64,000 bases of DNA from Prado023 sp963706885 (GTDB lineage Bacteria > Actinomycetota > Actinomycetes > S36-B12 > CAIYMF01): assembly GCA_963706885.1 (NCBI GenBank), contig CAVPNX010000029.1, positions 44,860 to 108,859 of the forward strand. Reading direction: 5' to 3'. Made by a program: the position numbers and the translations under genes. This document shows, one piece after another, positions 18,009-27,001 of the stretch. Under the pieces are notes generated by a model. The model saw only the letters and a list, made by a program, of their open reading frames with translations. It did no database searches and was not told the origin of the DNA. Each line of letters starts with the position of its first letter. Within the stretch, counting starts at the first letter, position 1.

Positions 18009-18161
18009 AATCGTTATCTGGGAGGGTCATCCGTGATTGTTCCGTTGCCGGATTCGGCCCCGGACCGGTGATCGTTCCGGTTGAATCCTCCGTGACGCCC
18101 CGACCACCTCGTCGGCAGCGTGGGAAACCCGAGACACACCTCACACCTTGAAGGGGATTCG

Positions 18162-19439
18162 ATGAAGTTCCGTACCGGAATCGTGGCGCTGGCCGCCGCG
18201 GGCCTGACCCTCACCGCCTGCTCGAGCGGCTCCGACACTGCCACCGAGGTCCCCTCGGCCCCGGCCTCCGATGCCAGCGGCACCTTGAAGGTGTGGCTGA
18301 TGGACGGCAGCCAGCCGCAGAGCGTGGTCGACACGGTCAATGCCGAGTTCAAGGAGGCCTACCCGAACGTTGACGTCCAGGTCGAGCTCCAGCAGTGGGG
18401 TGGCATCCAGGACAAGCTGACCACGTCCCTGGGAACCGACTCCACCCCGGACGTCGTCGAGATCGGCAACAGCCTGACCGCAAAGTACTCCGACGCAGGC
18501 CTGCTGGCCGAGCTCGACGCGGCGACCTTCGGCGTGGACGCCATGCTCCCGGGCCTTCAGGCCTCCGGCGAGCTCGACGGCATCCGCTACGGAATCCCCT
18601 ACTACGGTGGCGTGCGCATCGTCGTCTACAAGAAGAGCGACTTCGAGAAGGCCGGCGTCGAGATCCCCACGACCCTCGACGAGCTGAACACCGTGGCCGG
18701 CAAGCTGCAGGAGGCGAACGCCGACAACTCCAAGTACTCGGGCTTCTACTTCCCGGGCAAGTACTGGTACGGCGCCGTGCCGTTCGTCTGGGACGCCGGT
18801 GGCGACATCGCCGTGCAGGACGGTGACCAGTGGGCCGGCAAGCTCGACACCGCGGAGTCCCGCGCCGGGCTGACGACCCTGAACAACCTGGTCCAGAACT
18901 ACTCGAAGGCGCCCAAGGACGGCGACGAGACCAAGAACATGGACGCCTTCAACACGGGCAACGTCGGCATGATGATCGACTCGTGGTGGGCCCCGGGCGC
19001 CCTGGATGCCGAGGGCCAGCCGTTCGCCGGCGACATCGGCGTCTTCGCTCTGCCGGGCACCACCGCCGAGACGACGGCACCCGTCTTCTTCGGTGGCTCG
19101 GACCTGGCCGTGTCGGCCAAGAGCGCCCAGCAGGGCCTGGGTGCTGAGTGGATCAAGATCCTGACCAACCTGACGACCCAGACCCAGCTGGCCAAGGAGG
19201 GTGGCGTCATCCCCAACCAGGAGGGTGCGTTCGTCGGGCACGAGGGCAACGAGTTCCTGATGGTCGCCGACGAGGCCGCCAAGGTCTCGGAGTTCACCCC
19301 CGTCACCCCGTGCTGGGGCAACGTGGAGAGCTCGGGCGTCCTGCAGGACATGCTGGTGAAGATCTTCACCGGCAACTCGGTCGACGAGCCCACGACTGAG
19401 GCCACGGCTGCGATCACCGAGACGCTCAACGGCTGCTGA
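18162..19439 (+). CDS. Sugar ABC transporter solute-binding lipoprotein
   Basis: Type 1 extracellular sugar-binding lipoprotein, 425 residues. A signal peptide ends in the lipobox LTACSS; the mature part has the family's LKVWLMDGSQPQSVVDTVNAEFKEAYPNV start, a hinge near GIPYYGG, and aromatic-rich ligand loops (YWYGAVPFVWDAGG, SWWAPGA). AAGGGGA sits before the ATG. Context (a GH94 phosphorylase and nagA downstream) suggests an amino-sugar disaccharide such as N,N'-diacetylchitobiose as ligand; cello-oligosaccharide is the alternative. A strong hairpin at 19463-19506 separates it from the permeases, which would give more binding protein than permease. Confidence 0.9.
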   Translation: MKFRTGIVALAAAGLTLTACSSGSDTATEVPSAPASDASGTLKVWLMDGSQPQSVVDTVNAEFKEAYPNVDVQVELQQWGGIQDKLTTSLGTDSTPDVVEIGNSLTAKYSDAGLLAELDAATFGVDAMLPGLQASGELDGIRYGIPYYGGVRIVVYKKSDFEKAGVEIPTTLDELNTVAGKLQEANADNSKYSGFYFPGKYWYGAVPFVWDAGGDIAVQDGDQWAGKLDTAESRAGLTTLNNLVQNYSKAPKDGDETKNMDAFNTGNVGMMIDSWWAPGALDAEGQPFAGDIGVFALPGTTAETTAPVFFGGSDLAVSAKSAQQGLGAEWIKILTNLTTQTQLAKEGGVIPNQEGAFVGHEGNEFLMVADEAAKVSEFTPVTPCWGNVESSGVLQDMLVKIFTGNSVDEPTTEATAAITETLNGC

Positions 19440-19462
19440 CCGCGGACCACAGCGACGTGATG

Positions 19463-19506
19463 ACGCCGATGGCCCGGGAGGATGCACGATCCCGGGCCAT
19501 CGGCGT
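19463..19506 (+). terminator. 17-bp hairpin between the binding protein and permease genes
   Basis: A perfect 17-bp stem (19463-19479 with 19490-19506, 10-base loop) lies 23 bases after the solute-binding gene. A second small hairpin (GGGGCG/CGCCCC, 19516-19531) follows. It probably acts as a partial terminator or RNA-stabilising structure that lowers permease expression relative to the binding protein. Confidence 0.75.
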
Positions 19507-19602
19507 GTCGACACAGGGGCGTTCCCGCCCCGGAACCAGCAGGACTGGCCAGACGGCCGGCGCTAGCGTGGCGCGGACCACTCAGAAGGGGCGAACACGG
19601 TC

Positions 19603-20556
19603 ATGAGCACAACAGCTCCACCCCCGGTCAAGGGCACCGAGAAGGTGGCCACCACGGACCTGGAACCCAAGCGGAACAAGCTGGCCTTCTGGCTGCTGGT
19701 CCCGGCGACCGTGCTCCTGGTCGCGGTCCAGGGCTTCCCGATCGTGAACATGGTCATCCTGTCCCTGCAGGAGGCCAAGCTGCGCAACATCACCAGGGGC
19801 ACGCAGTCCTGGAACAACTTCGAGAACTACAAGAAGATCCTCGGTGACCCGTACTTCTGGGAGGTCGTGGTCCGAACCCTGGCCTTCACCGTGGTCTGTG
19901 TGGTTGGCACGATGGTCCTGGGCACGCTGGTCGCCCTGCTGCTGAACAAGCTCGGCACGAAGATGCGGCTGTTCGTCCTGGTGGGCCTGCTGCTGGCGTG
20001 GGCGACTCCGGCCGTCACGGCGACCCAGACCTGGCAGTTCCTGTTCGACACCCAGTTCGGGGTGGTGAACTGGGCGCTCGTGGAGCTCGGCTTCGAGCAG
20101 TTCGAGGGCTACTCGTGGCTGGCGCAGCCGCTGAGCCTGCTGGCCCTGGCGGCGGTCATCGTCATCTGGGGAGCGATCCCGTTCGTGGCCCTGACGTTGT
20201 TCGCCGGCCTGTCCCAGGTCCCCAACGAGATCTACGAAGCGGCGTCGCTGGACGGTGCGTCCCGCTGGACCCAGTTCTGGAAGCTCACCGTGCCCCAGCT
20301 CGCACCCATCTTCCTGATCCTGGTCGCGCTGTCGACCATCTGGGACTTCCGGGTGTTCACGCAGGTCTTCATCCTGCAGAAGTCCGGCGGCATCGCCAAG
20401 GACACCGACCTGCTGGGCATCTACTCCTACCGGGTCGGCTTCTCGGGCAACGACTTCGGTGTCGGCTCGGCCATCGGCGTGATGATGGTGCTGATGCTGC
20501 TGGTCGTGTCCGTCTTCTACATCCGCCAGATGATCAAGCAGTTGGATGAGGCATAG
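19603..20556 (+). CDS. Sugar ABC transporter permease, MalF-like
   Basis: 317 residues, six predicted transmembrane helices beginning with LAFWLLVPATVLLVAVQGFPIV. The cytoplasmic EAA loop that contacts the ATPase is visible as EIYEAASLDGASRWTQFWKLTVPQLAP (about residues 209-234). Partner of the MalG-like permease that begins at the very next base. No ATPase gene lies in the window, so a shared MsiK-type ATPase encoded elsewhere is likely, as for many actinobacterial sugar transporters. Confidence 0.93.
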   Translation: MSTTAPPPVKGTEKVATTDLEPKRNKLAFWLLVPATVLLVAVQGFPIVNMVILSLQEAKLRNITRGTQSWNNFENYKKILGDPYFWEVVVRTLAFTVVCVVGTMVLGTLVALLLNKLGTKMRLFVLVGLLLAWATPAVTATQTWQFLFDTQFGVVNWALVELGFEQFEGYSWLAQPLSLLALAAVIVIWGAIPFVALTLFAGLSQVPNEIYEAASLDGASRWTQFWKLTVPQLAPIFLILVALSTIWDFRVFTQVFILQKSGGIAKDTDLLGIYSYRVGFSGNDFGVGSAIGVMMVLMLLVVSVFYIRQMIKQLDEA

Positions 20557-21387
20557 ATGATCAACAAGAAGGGCGGCTTCGTCGCCAACGCGCTGGGCCT
20601 GATCCTGTTCGTCGGGATGGTCTTCCCGGTCTACTGGATGGTCATCTCCTCGTTCAAGCCCCGCCAGGACTTCTTCCTGGAGACCCCGAAGTTCCTGCCG
20701 ATCCCGGCCACGCTGGACAACTACCAGCGGGTCATCCAGGACAAGGACTTCTTCGCCTTCGCCAAGAACTCGCTCATCGTGACGGTGGCCGTGGTCGTGC
20801 TGTCGATGCTCGTGGCGTTCCTGGCTGCGACCGCAGTGGGCCGGTTCAACTTCCGGGGCCGCAAGACCTACATCGTGATGCTGCTGGCCGTGCAGATGGT
20901 CCCGTTCGAGGCCCTGCTGATCTCCATGTACCTGCTGCTCGACAGCGTGAACCAGGTCAACAAGCTCACCGGCGTGATGATCTCCTACCTGGCCTTCGTG
21001 CTGCCCTTCACGATCTGGACGCTGCGCGGCTTCATCGCCAACGTGCCCAAGGACCTCGAGGAGGCGGCCATGATCGACGGCTGCAGCCAGGGACAGGCGT
21101 TCCGCAAGATCCTGTTCCCGCTGATCGCCCCAGGCCTGGTCAGCACCTCGGTGTTCGCGTTCATCATGGCCTGGAACGAGTTCATCCTCGCCAACGTGAT
21201 CCTGCTCGACCAGAACAAGCAGACGCTCCCGCTCTGGCTGACGTCCTTCCAGGGAGGCATGAAGCAGACCGACTGGGGTGGCCTGATGGCCGGCTCGGTG
21301 CTGTTCGCCCTGCCGGTGATCGTGTTCTTCGTGCTCGTCCAGGGTCGCATCCAGCGGGGCGCCCTCGAAGGTGGCGTGAAGGGATGA
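20557..21387 (+). CDS. Sugar ABC transporter permease, MalG-like
   Basis: 276 residues with about six transmembrane helices. It opens with ANALGLILFVGMVFPVYWMVISSFK, the standard MalG-type first helix, and carries the EAA loop EEAAMIDGCSQGQAFRKILFPLIAPG. Its start abuts the preceding stop and its own stop overlaps the next ATG by four bases, so the two permeases and the bifunctional enzyme are translationally linked. Substrate as for the binding protein. Confidence 0.93.
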   Translation: MINKKGGFVANALGLILFVGMVFPVYWMVISSFKPRQDFFLETPKFLPIPATLDNYQRVIQDKDFFAFAKNSLIVTVAVVVLSMLVAFLAATAVGRFNFRGRKTYIVMLLAVQMVPFEALLISMYLLLDSVNQVNKLTGVMISYLAFVLPFTIWTLRGFIANVPKDLEEAAMIDGCSQGQAFRKILFPLIAPGLVSTSVFAFIMAWNEFILANVILLDQNKQTLPLWLTSFQGGMKQTDWGGLMAGSVLFALPVIVFFVLVQGRIQRGALEGGVKG

Positions 21388-23573
21388 CGCCACGCCCCAG
21401 TCGCGGGCGGGGTTCACGGTCGGCGGTGGTCCTGGCCGCCGGCTCCGATCCCGAGTCCCAGGCCCTGCTGACCCAGCCGCTCGGGGACTCCACGGTGGTC
21501 CAGCTCGCGGTCGACAACGTCCGCACGGTGGTGGATGCGAACCGCATCGTGGTCGTGGTCGCGCGGGACGACACCGCGATCCGCGGGCTGCTCGGCCCGG
21601 AGCTGACCTACGTGGTCCAGGACGGGACCCCCGGCACCGGTGGCGCAGCGCTGCTTGGCCTGGGGTACCTGCTGTCGGACAGCGACCAGGTGCTGGTGAC
21701 CTACGCCGACACCCCGCTGCTTCGCCCCGATTCGTTGCTGGGCCTGTTCACCCGGCACCGGCTGAAGGGCGCGGACCTGTCGGTCCTCACCGCCGTGATC
21801 GATGACCCGGACCCCTCATACGGGCGGGTCCTGCGCGAGGGCGGCCGCATCTCGGCGATCATCGAGGGGTCGGACCTGACCGCCGAGCACGACGACATCC
21901 ATGAGGTCAATGTCGGGGGGTACGTGGCCACCCCCGGCCTGTTCCTCGGCACGCTGGCGACCATGGCGGCGGCCGGCGAGCACCGCCTGACCGACCTCGC
22001 CCGTCGGGTGATCAACTCCGGCGGCCGCGTGCACAGCTACCAGATCCACGACCCGGACGAGGTCCAGGGCATCAACAGCCCCGAGGAGCTGGCGCTGGCT
22101 GAGGACATCGTGCTCAAGCGGCTGTTCGTCCCCCGCAAGAACACCGACACGAAGATCGTGTTCGGCACCGGGGGCTGGCGTGCGGTGATCGGCGAGGGAT
22201 ACACGCTGGCCAACGTCCGCAGGCTCTGCCAGGCGATCGCCAACGAGACCATCCGCCAGGAGCTGGACTCCCAGCCCGTCGTGATCGGCGGGGACCGGAG
22301 GTTCCTCTCCCACGATTCGGCGATCGCCGCGGCCGAGGTGTTCGCGGGAAACAACATCCCCGTGGTGCTGCTGCCCGACGACGTGCCGACTCCGCTGGTC
22401 ACCTTCGCCGCCCCGTACCTGGGCGCGGCCTACGGGGTGATCATCACCTCCAGCCACAACCCGCCGGAGTGGAACGGGATGAAGGTCTTCCGCGCCGATG
22501 GCTCGTTGCCGTTGGACGAGGAGACCGACCGGTTCCAGGACGAGGCGAACGCCATGACGGTCGACGACGTGATCACATTGGACATCGACCTGGCCCGCCG
22601 CGCGGGGATGGTCGTCGAGCGGGCGCTGACCACCCCGTACGTGGATGCCATCGAGGCCATCGTCGACGTGGACGCCGCCCGCGACGCGGACCTGCACGTG
22701 ATCGTGGATCCGATGTACGGCACAAGCCAGCTGACATTGGGCATGATCCTCAACGACATGCGGGTGCGCACGGAGTTCATCCACGCGGCGCACAACCCGC
22801 TGTTCGGTGGTGTTGCCCCCGCTCCGGACCTCGAACGGTTGTCCGCGCTGATCGGGATGATCACCCACGGCAAGGGCCGCTACGACCTCGGCCTGGCCAC
22901 CGACGGCGACTCCGACCGGATCGGCATCGTCGACGAGACGGGCGAGTACGTCAGCACCAACGACCTGCTCCTGCTGCTCTACTGGTACCTGCACGAGGTC
23001 CGGGGGGAGAAGGGTGGCGTCGTCCGGAACCTGGCGACCACGCACCTGCTCGACCGGCTCGCAGCGCACTTCGGCGAGGAATCGTTCGAGTGCCGGGTGG
23101 GCTTCAAGTACGTGACGGCGGGCATGGACCAGATCGGTGCGGTCCTCGGCGGGGAGTCCTCCGGTGGCCTGACGATCCGTGGCTGGATCAAGGGCAAGGA
23201 CGGCATCTTCGCCTGCGCCCTGGTGGTCGAGATGCTGGCCCGCACGGGCAAGCGGATCAGCGAGTTGCGCGAGATGGTCTACGAGATCACAGGTCGCCTC
23301 TACGCCATGGACGAGAGCGTTGCGGCGACCCCGGAGATGCGCATCGCGGTGCCCCGGCGGCTCGAGGCCGAACCGCTGACGCACATCGGGCCGTACCCGG
23401 TCCTCGGGGTCTCGCACCTCGACGGCACGAAGATCCTGCTGGACAACGACAACTGGGCGCTGCTGCGGTTCTCCGGCACCGAGCCGGCGCTGCGGCTCTT
23501 CGTCGAGGCCGACACCCCGGAGAAGGCCGCGGAGCTGCTGGCCTGGCTGCGCGGGTTCGTGACCGCCGGCTGA
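21384..23573 (+). CDS. Nucleotidyltransferase-phosphohexomutase fusion protein
   Basis: 729-residue two-domain protein. Residues 1-250 resemble a GlmU-type sugar-1-phosphate nucleotidyltransferase (VVLAAG, GTPGTGGAAL, VTYADTPLL, SYGRV, EVNVGGYVA) but the usual GxGTRM...PK loop is replaced by GSDPESQALLTQPL, so its Arg and Lys are missing. Residues 270-729 are a full alpha-D-phosphohexomutase: GTGGWRAVI, phosphoserine loop ITSSHNPPEWNG (about 354-365), metal loop ATDGDSDRIGI (about 505-515), GGESSGGL, and phosphate-binding RFSGTEPALRLF. Placed before a GH94 phosphorylase, it would convert the released sugar 1-phosphate to the 6-phosphate, and perhaps to a nucleotide sugar. The latter is uncertain given the altered loop. 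Confidence 0.85.
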   Translation: MTPRPSRGRGSRSAVVLAAGSDPESQALLTQPLGDSTVVQLAVDNVRTVVDANRIVVVVARDDTAIRGLLGPELTYVVQDGTPGTGGAALLGLGYLLSDSDQVLVTYADTPLLRPDSLLGLFTRHRLKGADLSVLTAVIDDPDPSYGRVLREGGRISAIIEGSDLTAEHDDIHEVNVGGYVATPGLFLGTLATMAAAGEHRLTDLARRVINSGGRVHSYQIHDPDEVQGINSPEELALAEDIVLKRLFVPRKNTDTKIVFGTGGWRAVIGEGYTLANVRRLCQAIANETIRQELDSQPVVIGGDRRFLSHDSAIAAAEVFAGNNIPVVLLPDDVPTPLVTFAAPYLGAAYGVIITSSHNPPEWNGMKVFRADGSLPLDEETDRFQDEANAMTVDDVITLDIDLARRAGMVVERALTTPYVDAIEAIVDVDAARDADLHVIVDPMYGTSQLTLGMILNDMRVRTEFIHAAHNPLFGGVAPAPDLERLSALIGMITHGKGRYDLGLATDGDSDRIGIVDETGEYVSTNDLLLLLYWYLHEVRGEKGGVVRNLATTHLLDRLAAHFGEESFECRVGFKYVTAGMDQIGAVLGGESSGGLTIRGWIKGKDGIFACALVVEMLARTGKRISELREMVYEITGRLYAMDESVAATPEMRIAVPRRLEAEPLTHIGPYPVLGVSHLDGTKILLDNDNWALLRFSGTEPALRLFVEADTPEKAAELLAWLRGFVTAG

Positions 23574-23610
23574 GCCCGCCCACCTGACCACCACCACCAA
23601 GGACCACACG

Positions 23611-26074
23611 ATGCGCTACGGGCACTTCGACACCGCCAACGACGAGTACGTCATCGACCGGCCGGACGTTCCCGTCTCGTTCACCAACTACCTGGGCAGC
23701 AGGGACTACTGCGTGGTGCTGTCGCACAACGCCGGCGGCTACTCGTACTACCGCTCGCCGCAGAACGGCCGGGTGACGCGGTTCCGGCCGAACGGCGTTC
23801 CGCTGGACCGCCCCGGGCACTATGTGTACCTGCGCGACGACGCCGACGGCGACGTCTGGTCGGTGTCGTGGCAGCCGGTCGGCAAGCCCCTGGCCGTGGA
23901 CGGAGTGGAGGGCGGCGCACGGTACACGGCTGCCCACGGCATGGGCTACTCACGGTTCGATGCTGCCTACAAGGGGATCGAGGCCACGCAGACGATCTTC
24001 GTCCCCCTCGACGATGCAGCCGAGGTGTGGGACGTGCGGATCACCAACACCGGCGACACCCAGCGCACCCTGACCCTGGCCACGTACGTGGAGTTCAGCT
24101 TCCACACCATCACGATCGACAACCAGAACCTGCAGATGTCGCTCTACGCCTCCGGGTCGTCGTATGCCGACGGGATCATCGAGTACGACTTCTTCTACGA
24201 GCCGTGGACGGCGCACTTCTTCACCTCCAGCCGCACCCCGGACTCCTACGACTCCCTGCGCGACAGCTTCATCGGGGCCTACCGGACCGAGACCAACCCG
24301 ATCGCGGTCGAGCGAGGCCAGGGGTCCAACCGCAGCGCCACGACCCAGAACCACTGCGGGTCGCTGTTCCACACGGTGACCCTCGCGCCGGGGGAGTCCA
24401 CGCGGCTGGCCTACGTCCTTGGCCACGGATCGCGTGACGAGGTGGGTCGGGCCATGCAGGCCAAGTACGCCGACCCGGCAACCGTCGACGCCGAGTTCGC
24501 GCGGCTGCGCGCCCACTGGCGGGCCAAGCAGGACGCCCTGCGCATCCGCACGCCGCACGAGGGCATGAACACCATGATCAACACCTGGACGCTGCTTCAG
24601 GCCGAGACGTGCGTGCAGTGGTCGCGGTTCGCGTCCTTCGTCGAGGTCGGCGGGCGCACCGGACTGGGCTACCGCGACACCGCCCAGGACGTCATGAGCG
24701 TGATCCACTCCAACCCGGCCAAGACCCGCTCGCGGATCATGGAGCTCCTGCGGGCCCAGACCCGGGCGGGCTACGGGTTGCACCTGTTCGACCCGAAGGC
24801 GTTCGACCCGGACGCGGAGAAGCTGCCGGACATCCCCTCTCCGACGGTCGTGCCCACCCCGGCCGGGTCCTCGCTGATCCACGGACTCGAGGACACGTCG
24901 TCGGACTCGCACCTGTGGCTGGTGCCCTCGGTCGTGGAGTACGTCAAGGAGACCGGTGACCTGGCGTTCCTCGACCTCGAGGTGCCCTTCGCCGAGGGTG
25001 CCGACCCGGCGGTCGCCTGCACGGTCTACGACCACCTGAAGGCCGCCCTGGACTTCTCCGCGGCTCAGGTCGGGGCCAACGGTGTGGCCCTGGGCCTGCG
25101 CGCGGACTGGAACGACTGCCTGAACCTCGGTGGCGGCGAGACCTCGCTGGTGACGTTCCTGCACGCCTGGGCGATCAGGGCGTTCCTCGAGGTCGCCGGG
25201 CCGCTGGGCCGCACCGAGGACGTCGCGCGCTACACGGCCGAGCTCGAACGCATCGCGAGGGTCGCTGACGAGCAGCTGTGGGACGGTGCGTGGTGGATCC
25301 GCGGCTACACCCGGGACGGGGTGAGGATCGGGTCACGCGAGAACGCAGAGGGGCGGATCTTCCTGGAGCACCAGGCGTGGCCGGTGATCGCCGGGATCAC
25401 GACCCAGGAGCGGGGCGAGGCCTCGATGGACTCCGTGCGGGAGCTGCTCGGCTCCGAGTACGGCAGCCACCTGAACTGGCCGGCGTTCACCACCATCGAC
25501 GACACGGTGGGCTTCGTGACGCGTGTCTACCCGGGCATCAAGGAGAACGCGGCCATCTTCAGCCACCCCAACGCGTGGCCGATCATCGCCGAGGCGGTCC
25601 TGGGCCGGGGGGACCAGGCGGTGGCCTTCTACGACTCGATCCTGCCGTACCACCAGAACGACAACATCGACGTGCGGGGGGCTGAGCCCTACGCGTACGT
25701 GCAGTTCATCTACGGCCGTGACCACGAGTGGTTCGGCAAGGCGCAGAACCCGTGGCTGACGGGCACGGCCGGCTGGATGTACACCGCCGTCACCAAGTGG
25801 ATCCTCGGCGTGCGCCTCACACTCGACGGGCTCGTCGTCGACCCGTGCATCCCGCGCGGACTGGGACGGCTTCGAGGTCCGGCGCCAGTGGCGCGGGGCG
25901 ACGTACCTGATCGAGGTGCGCAACCCCGACCACGTGTCGAAGGGTGTGGCCCGGATCGCCGTCGACGGGGTGGACCACGACCCGCAGCTGCCGATCCCGG
26001 CCCGGCCGGCCGGCAGCGAGGTCCGCGTCGTGGTGACCCTCGGCGGCCACGGTCCCACCCGAGAGGTGGCCTGA
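23611..26074 (+). CDS. GH94 disaccharide phosphorylase (frameshifted in this sequence)
   Basis: Cleaves a beta-linked disaccharide with phosphate to a sugar 1-phosphate and a free sugar. The N-terminal domain (MRYGHFDTANDEYVI, then SFTNYLGSRDYCVVLSHNAGGYSYY) and the catalytic barrel with ADWNDCLN (catalytic Asp about residue 494), HPNAWPIIAEA and the IDVRGAEPYAY loop are typical of cellobiose/chitobiose phosphorylases. One extra G at 25858-25859 breaks the frame; removing it restores IPRDWDGFEVRRQWRG and a normal end at 26074, 820 residues. nagA next door and a sugar mutase before it favour N,N'-diacetylchitobiose over cellobiose; this is inference. Confidence 0.85.
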
Positions 26075-26890
26075 TGAACGACATGTCGATCGCAGCGCCG
26101 GCGATGCTGCGTGACGGGGAGTTCACCGGCCCGGGTGTGGTGAGGGTGCGGGGTGGGCGGATCGTGGCGGTGTCCGACCGGGTTGAGGATCGGGCGGGGT
26201 CGTCGGTCGTCCTGGAGTCGGGGGTGCTGACTCCGGGCCTGATGGATCTGCAGAACAACGGTTCGTTCGGTGCTGACTTCGCCGACGCGACGCTGGAGCA
26301 GTGGGAGGAGGTCCTGACCGGGCTGGCGGTGCGGGGGGTGACCGGTGTGGAGCCGACGATCATCACCGCTCCGTTGGAGGAGCTGGACCTGGCCTTCGAC
26401 CGGGCGCGCGCGGCGCAGGTCCGGCACGCGGATCAGCCGGTGTGCCGGATCCTGGGGGTCCACCTGGAGGGGCCGTTCATCTCGGAGGTGCGCAAGGGGG
26501 CGCACCGGGCCGAGTGCATGCTCGATCCCTCACCGGAGGCCCTCGACCGGTTGCTGGGCAACGAGTCGACCCGTGAGGTGCTGCTCACGGTGACCCTGGC
26601 CCCGGAGCGCGCCGGTGCGCTGGAGGCGATCGCCCGGTTGGTGTCCGCCGGGATCGTGGTGTCGGTGGGCCACTCGGATGCCACCGCGGAGCAGGTGTGG
26701 GCGGCCGCCGATGCCGGGGCCACGATGACCACGCACATCTTCAACGCCCAGCGCCCGTTCGGTCACCGGGAGCCCGGTGTTCCGGGGGCGGTGCTGGCTG
26801 ACCCGCGGTACTTCATCGGGACCATCCTGGATGGCCAGCACGTGGATCCGGCGGTGGCGTCCCTGTCCGTCGCCGGGGTCGCGCTGGACC
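26074..26890 (+). pseudogene. nagA: N-acetylglucosamine-6-phosphate deacetylase, 3'-truncated
   Basis: Starts at an ATG overlapping the GH94 stop. About 270 residues are clearly NagA: TPGLMDLQNNGSFGADFAD, the metal-ligand segment GVHLEGPFISEVRKGAH, VSVGHSDATAEQV and TTHIFNAQRPFGHREPG. After GTILDGQHVDPAVASLSVAG the similarity stops at about 26880-26890. The C-terminal third with the catalytic Asp (LVTDA region) is absent, and the frame stays open as nonsense until 28038. The sequence is fused to what looks like the last 20 codons of another gene (stop at 26990-26992). Either a deletion or a misassembly; a working NagA would normally be about 380 residues. Confidence 0.82.
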
Positions 26891-27001
26891 CCACGGCGCC
26901 GGATCCCCGCTCAGCCGCCCGGTGGCGAGGTGCGCGTCGAGGTGGTCCTCGGGGTGAGGCGCACGACCGCGAGCGAGGTGGCGCCGGGGTAGGTTCGGCG
27001 C

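Noticed and set aside
17912..18161. DasR operator for GlcNAc control
   Set aside because: No ACTGGTCTAGACCACT-like sequence is present; only an unrelated inverted repeat was found.
19582..21417. 611-codon minus-strand frame opposite the two permeases
   Set aside because: Same shadow effect; runs of Glu, Gln, His and Asp with no domain pattern, while the plus strand encodes clear MalF/MalG proteins.
21816..23609. 597-codon minus-strand frame opposite the mutase fusion
   Set aside because: Antisense shadow of a well-defined mutase gene; repeated HVV/RRV pattern typical of such shadows.
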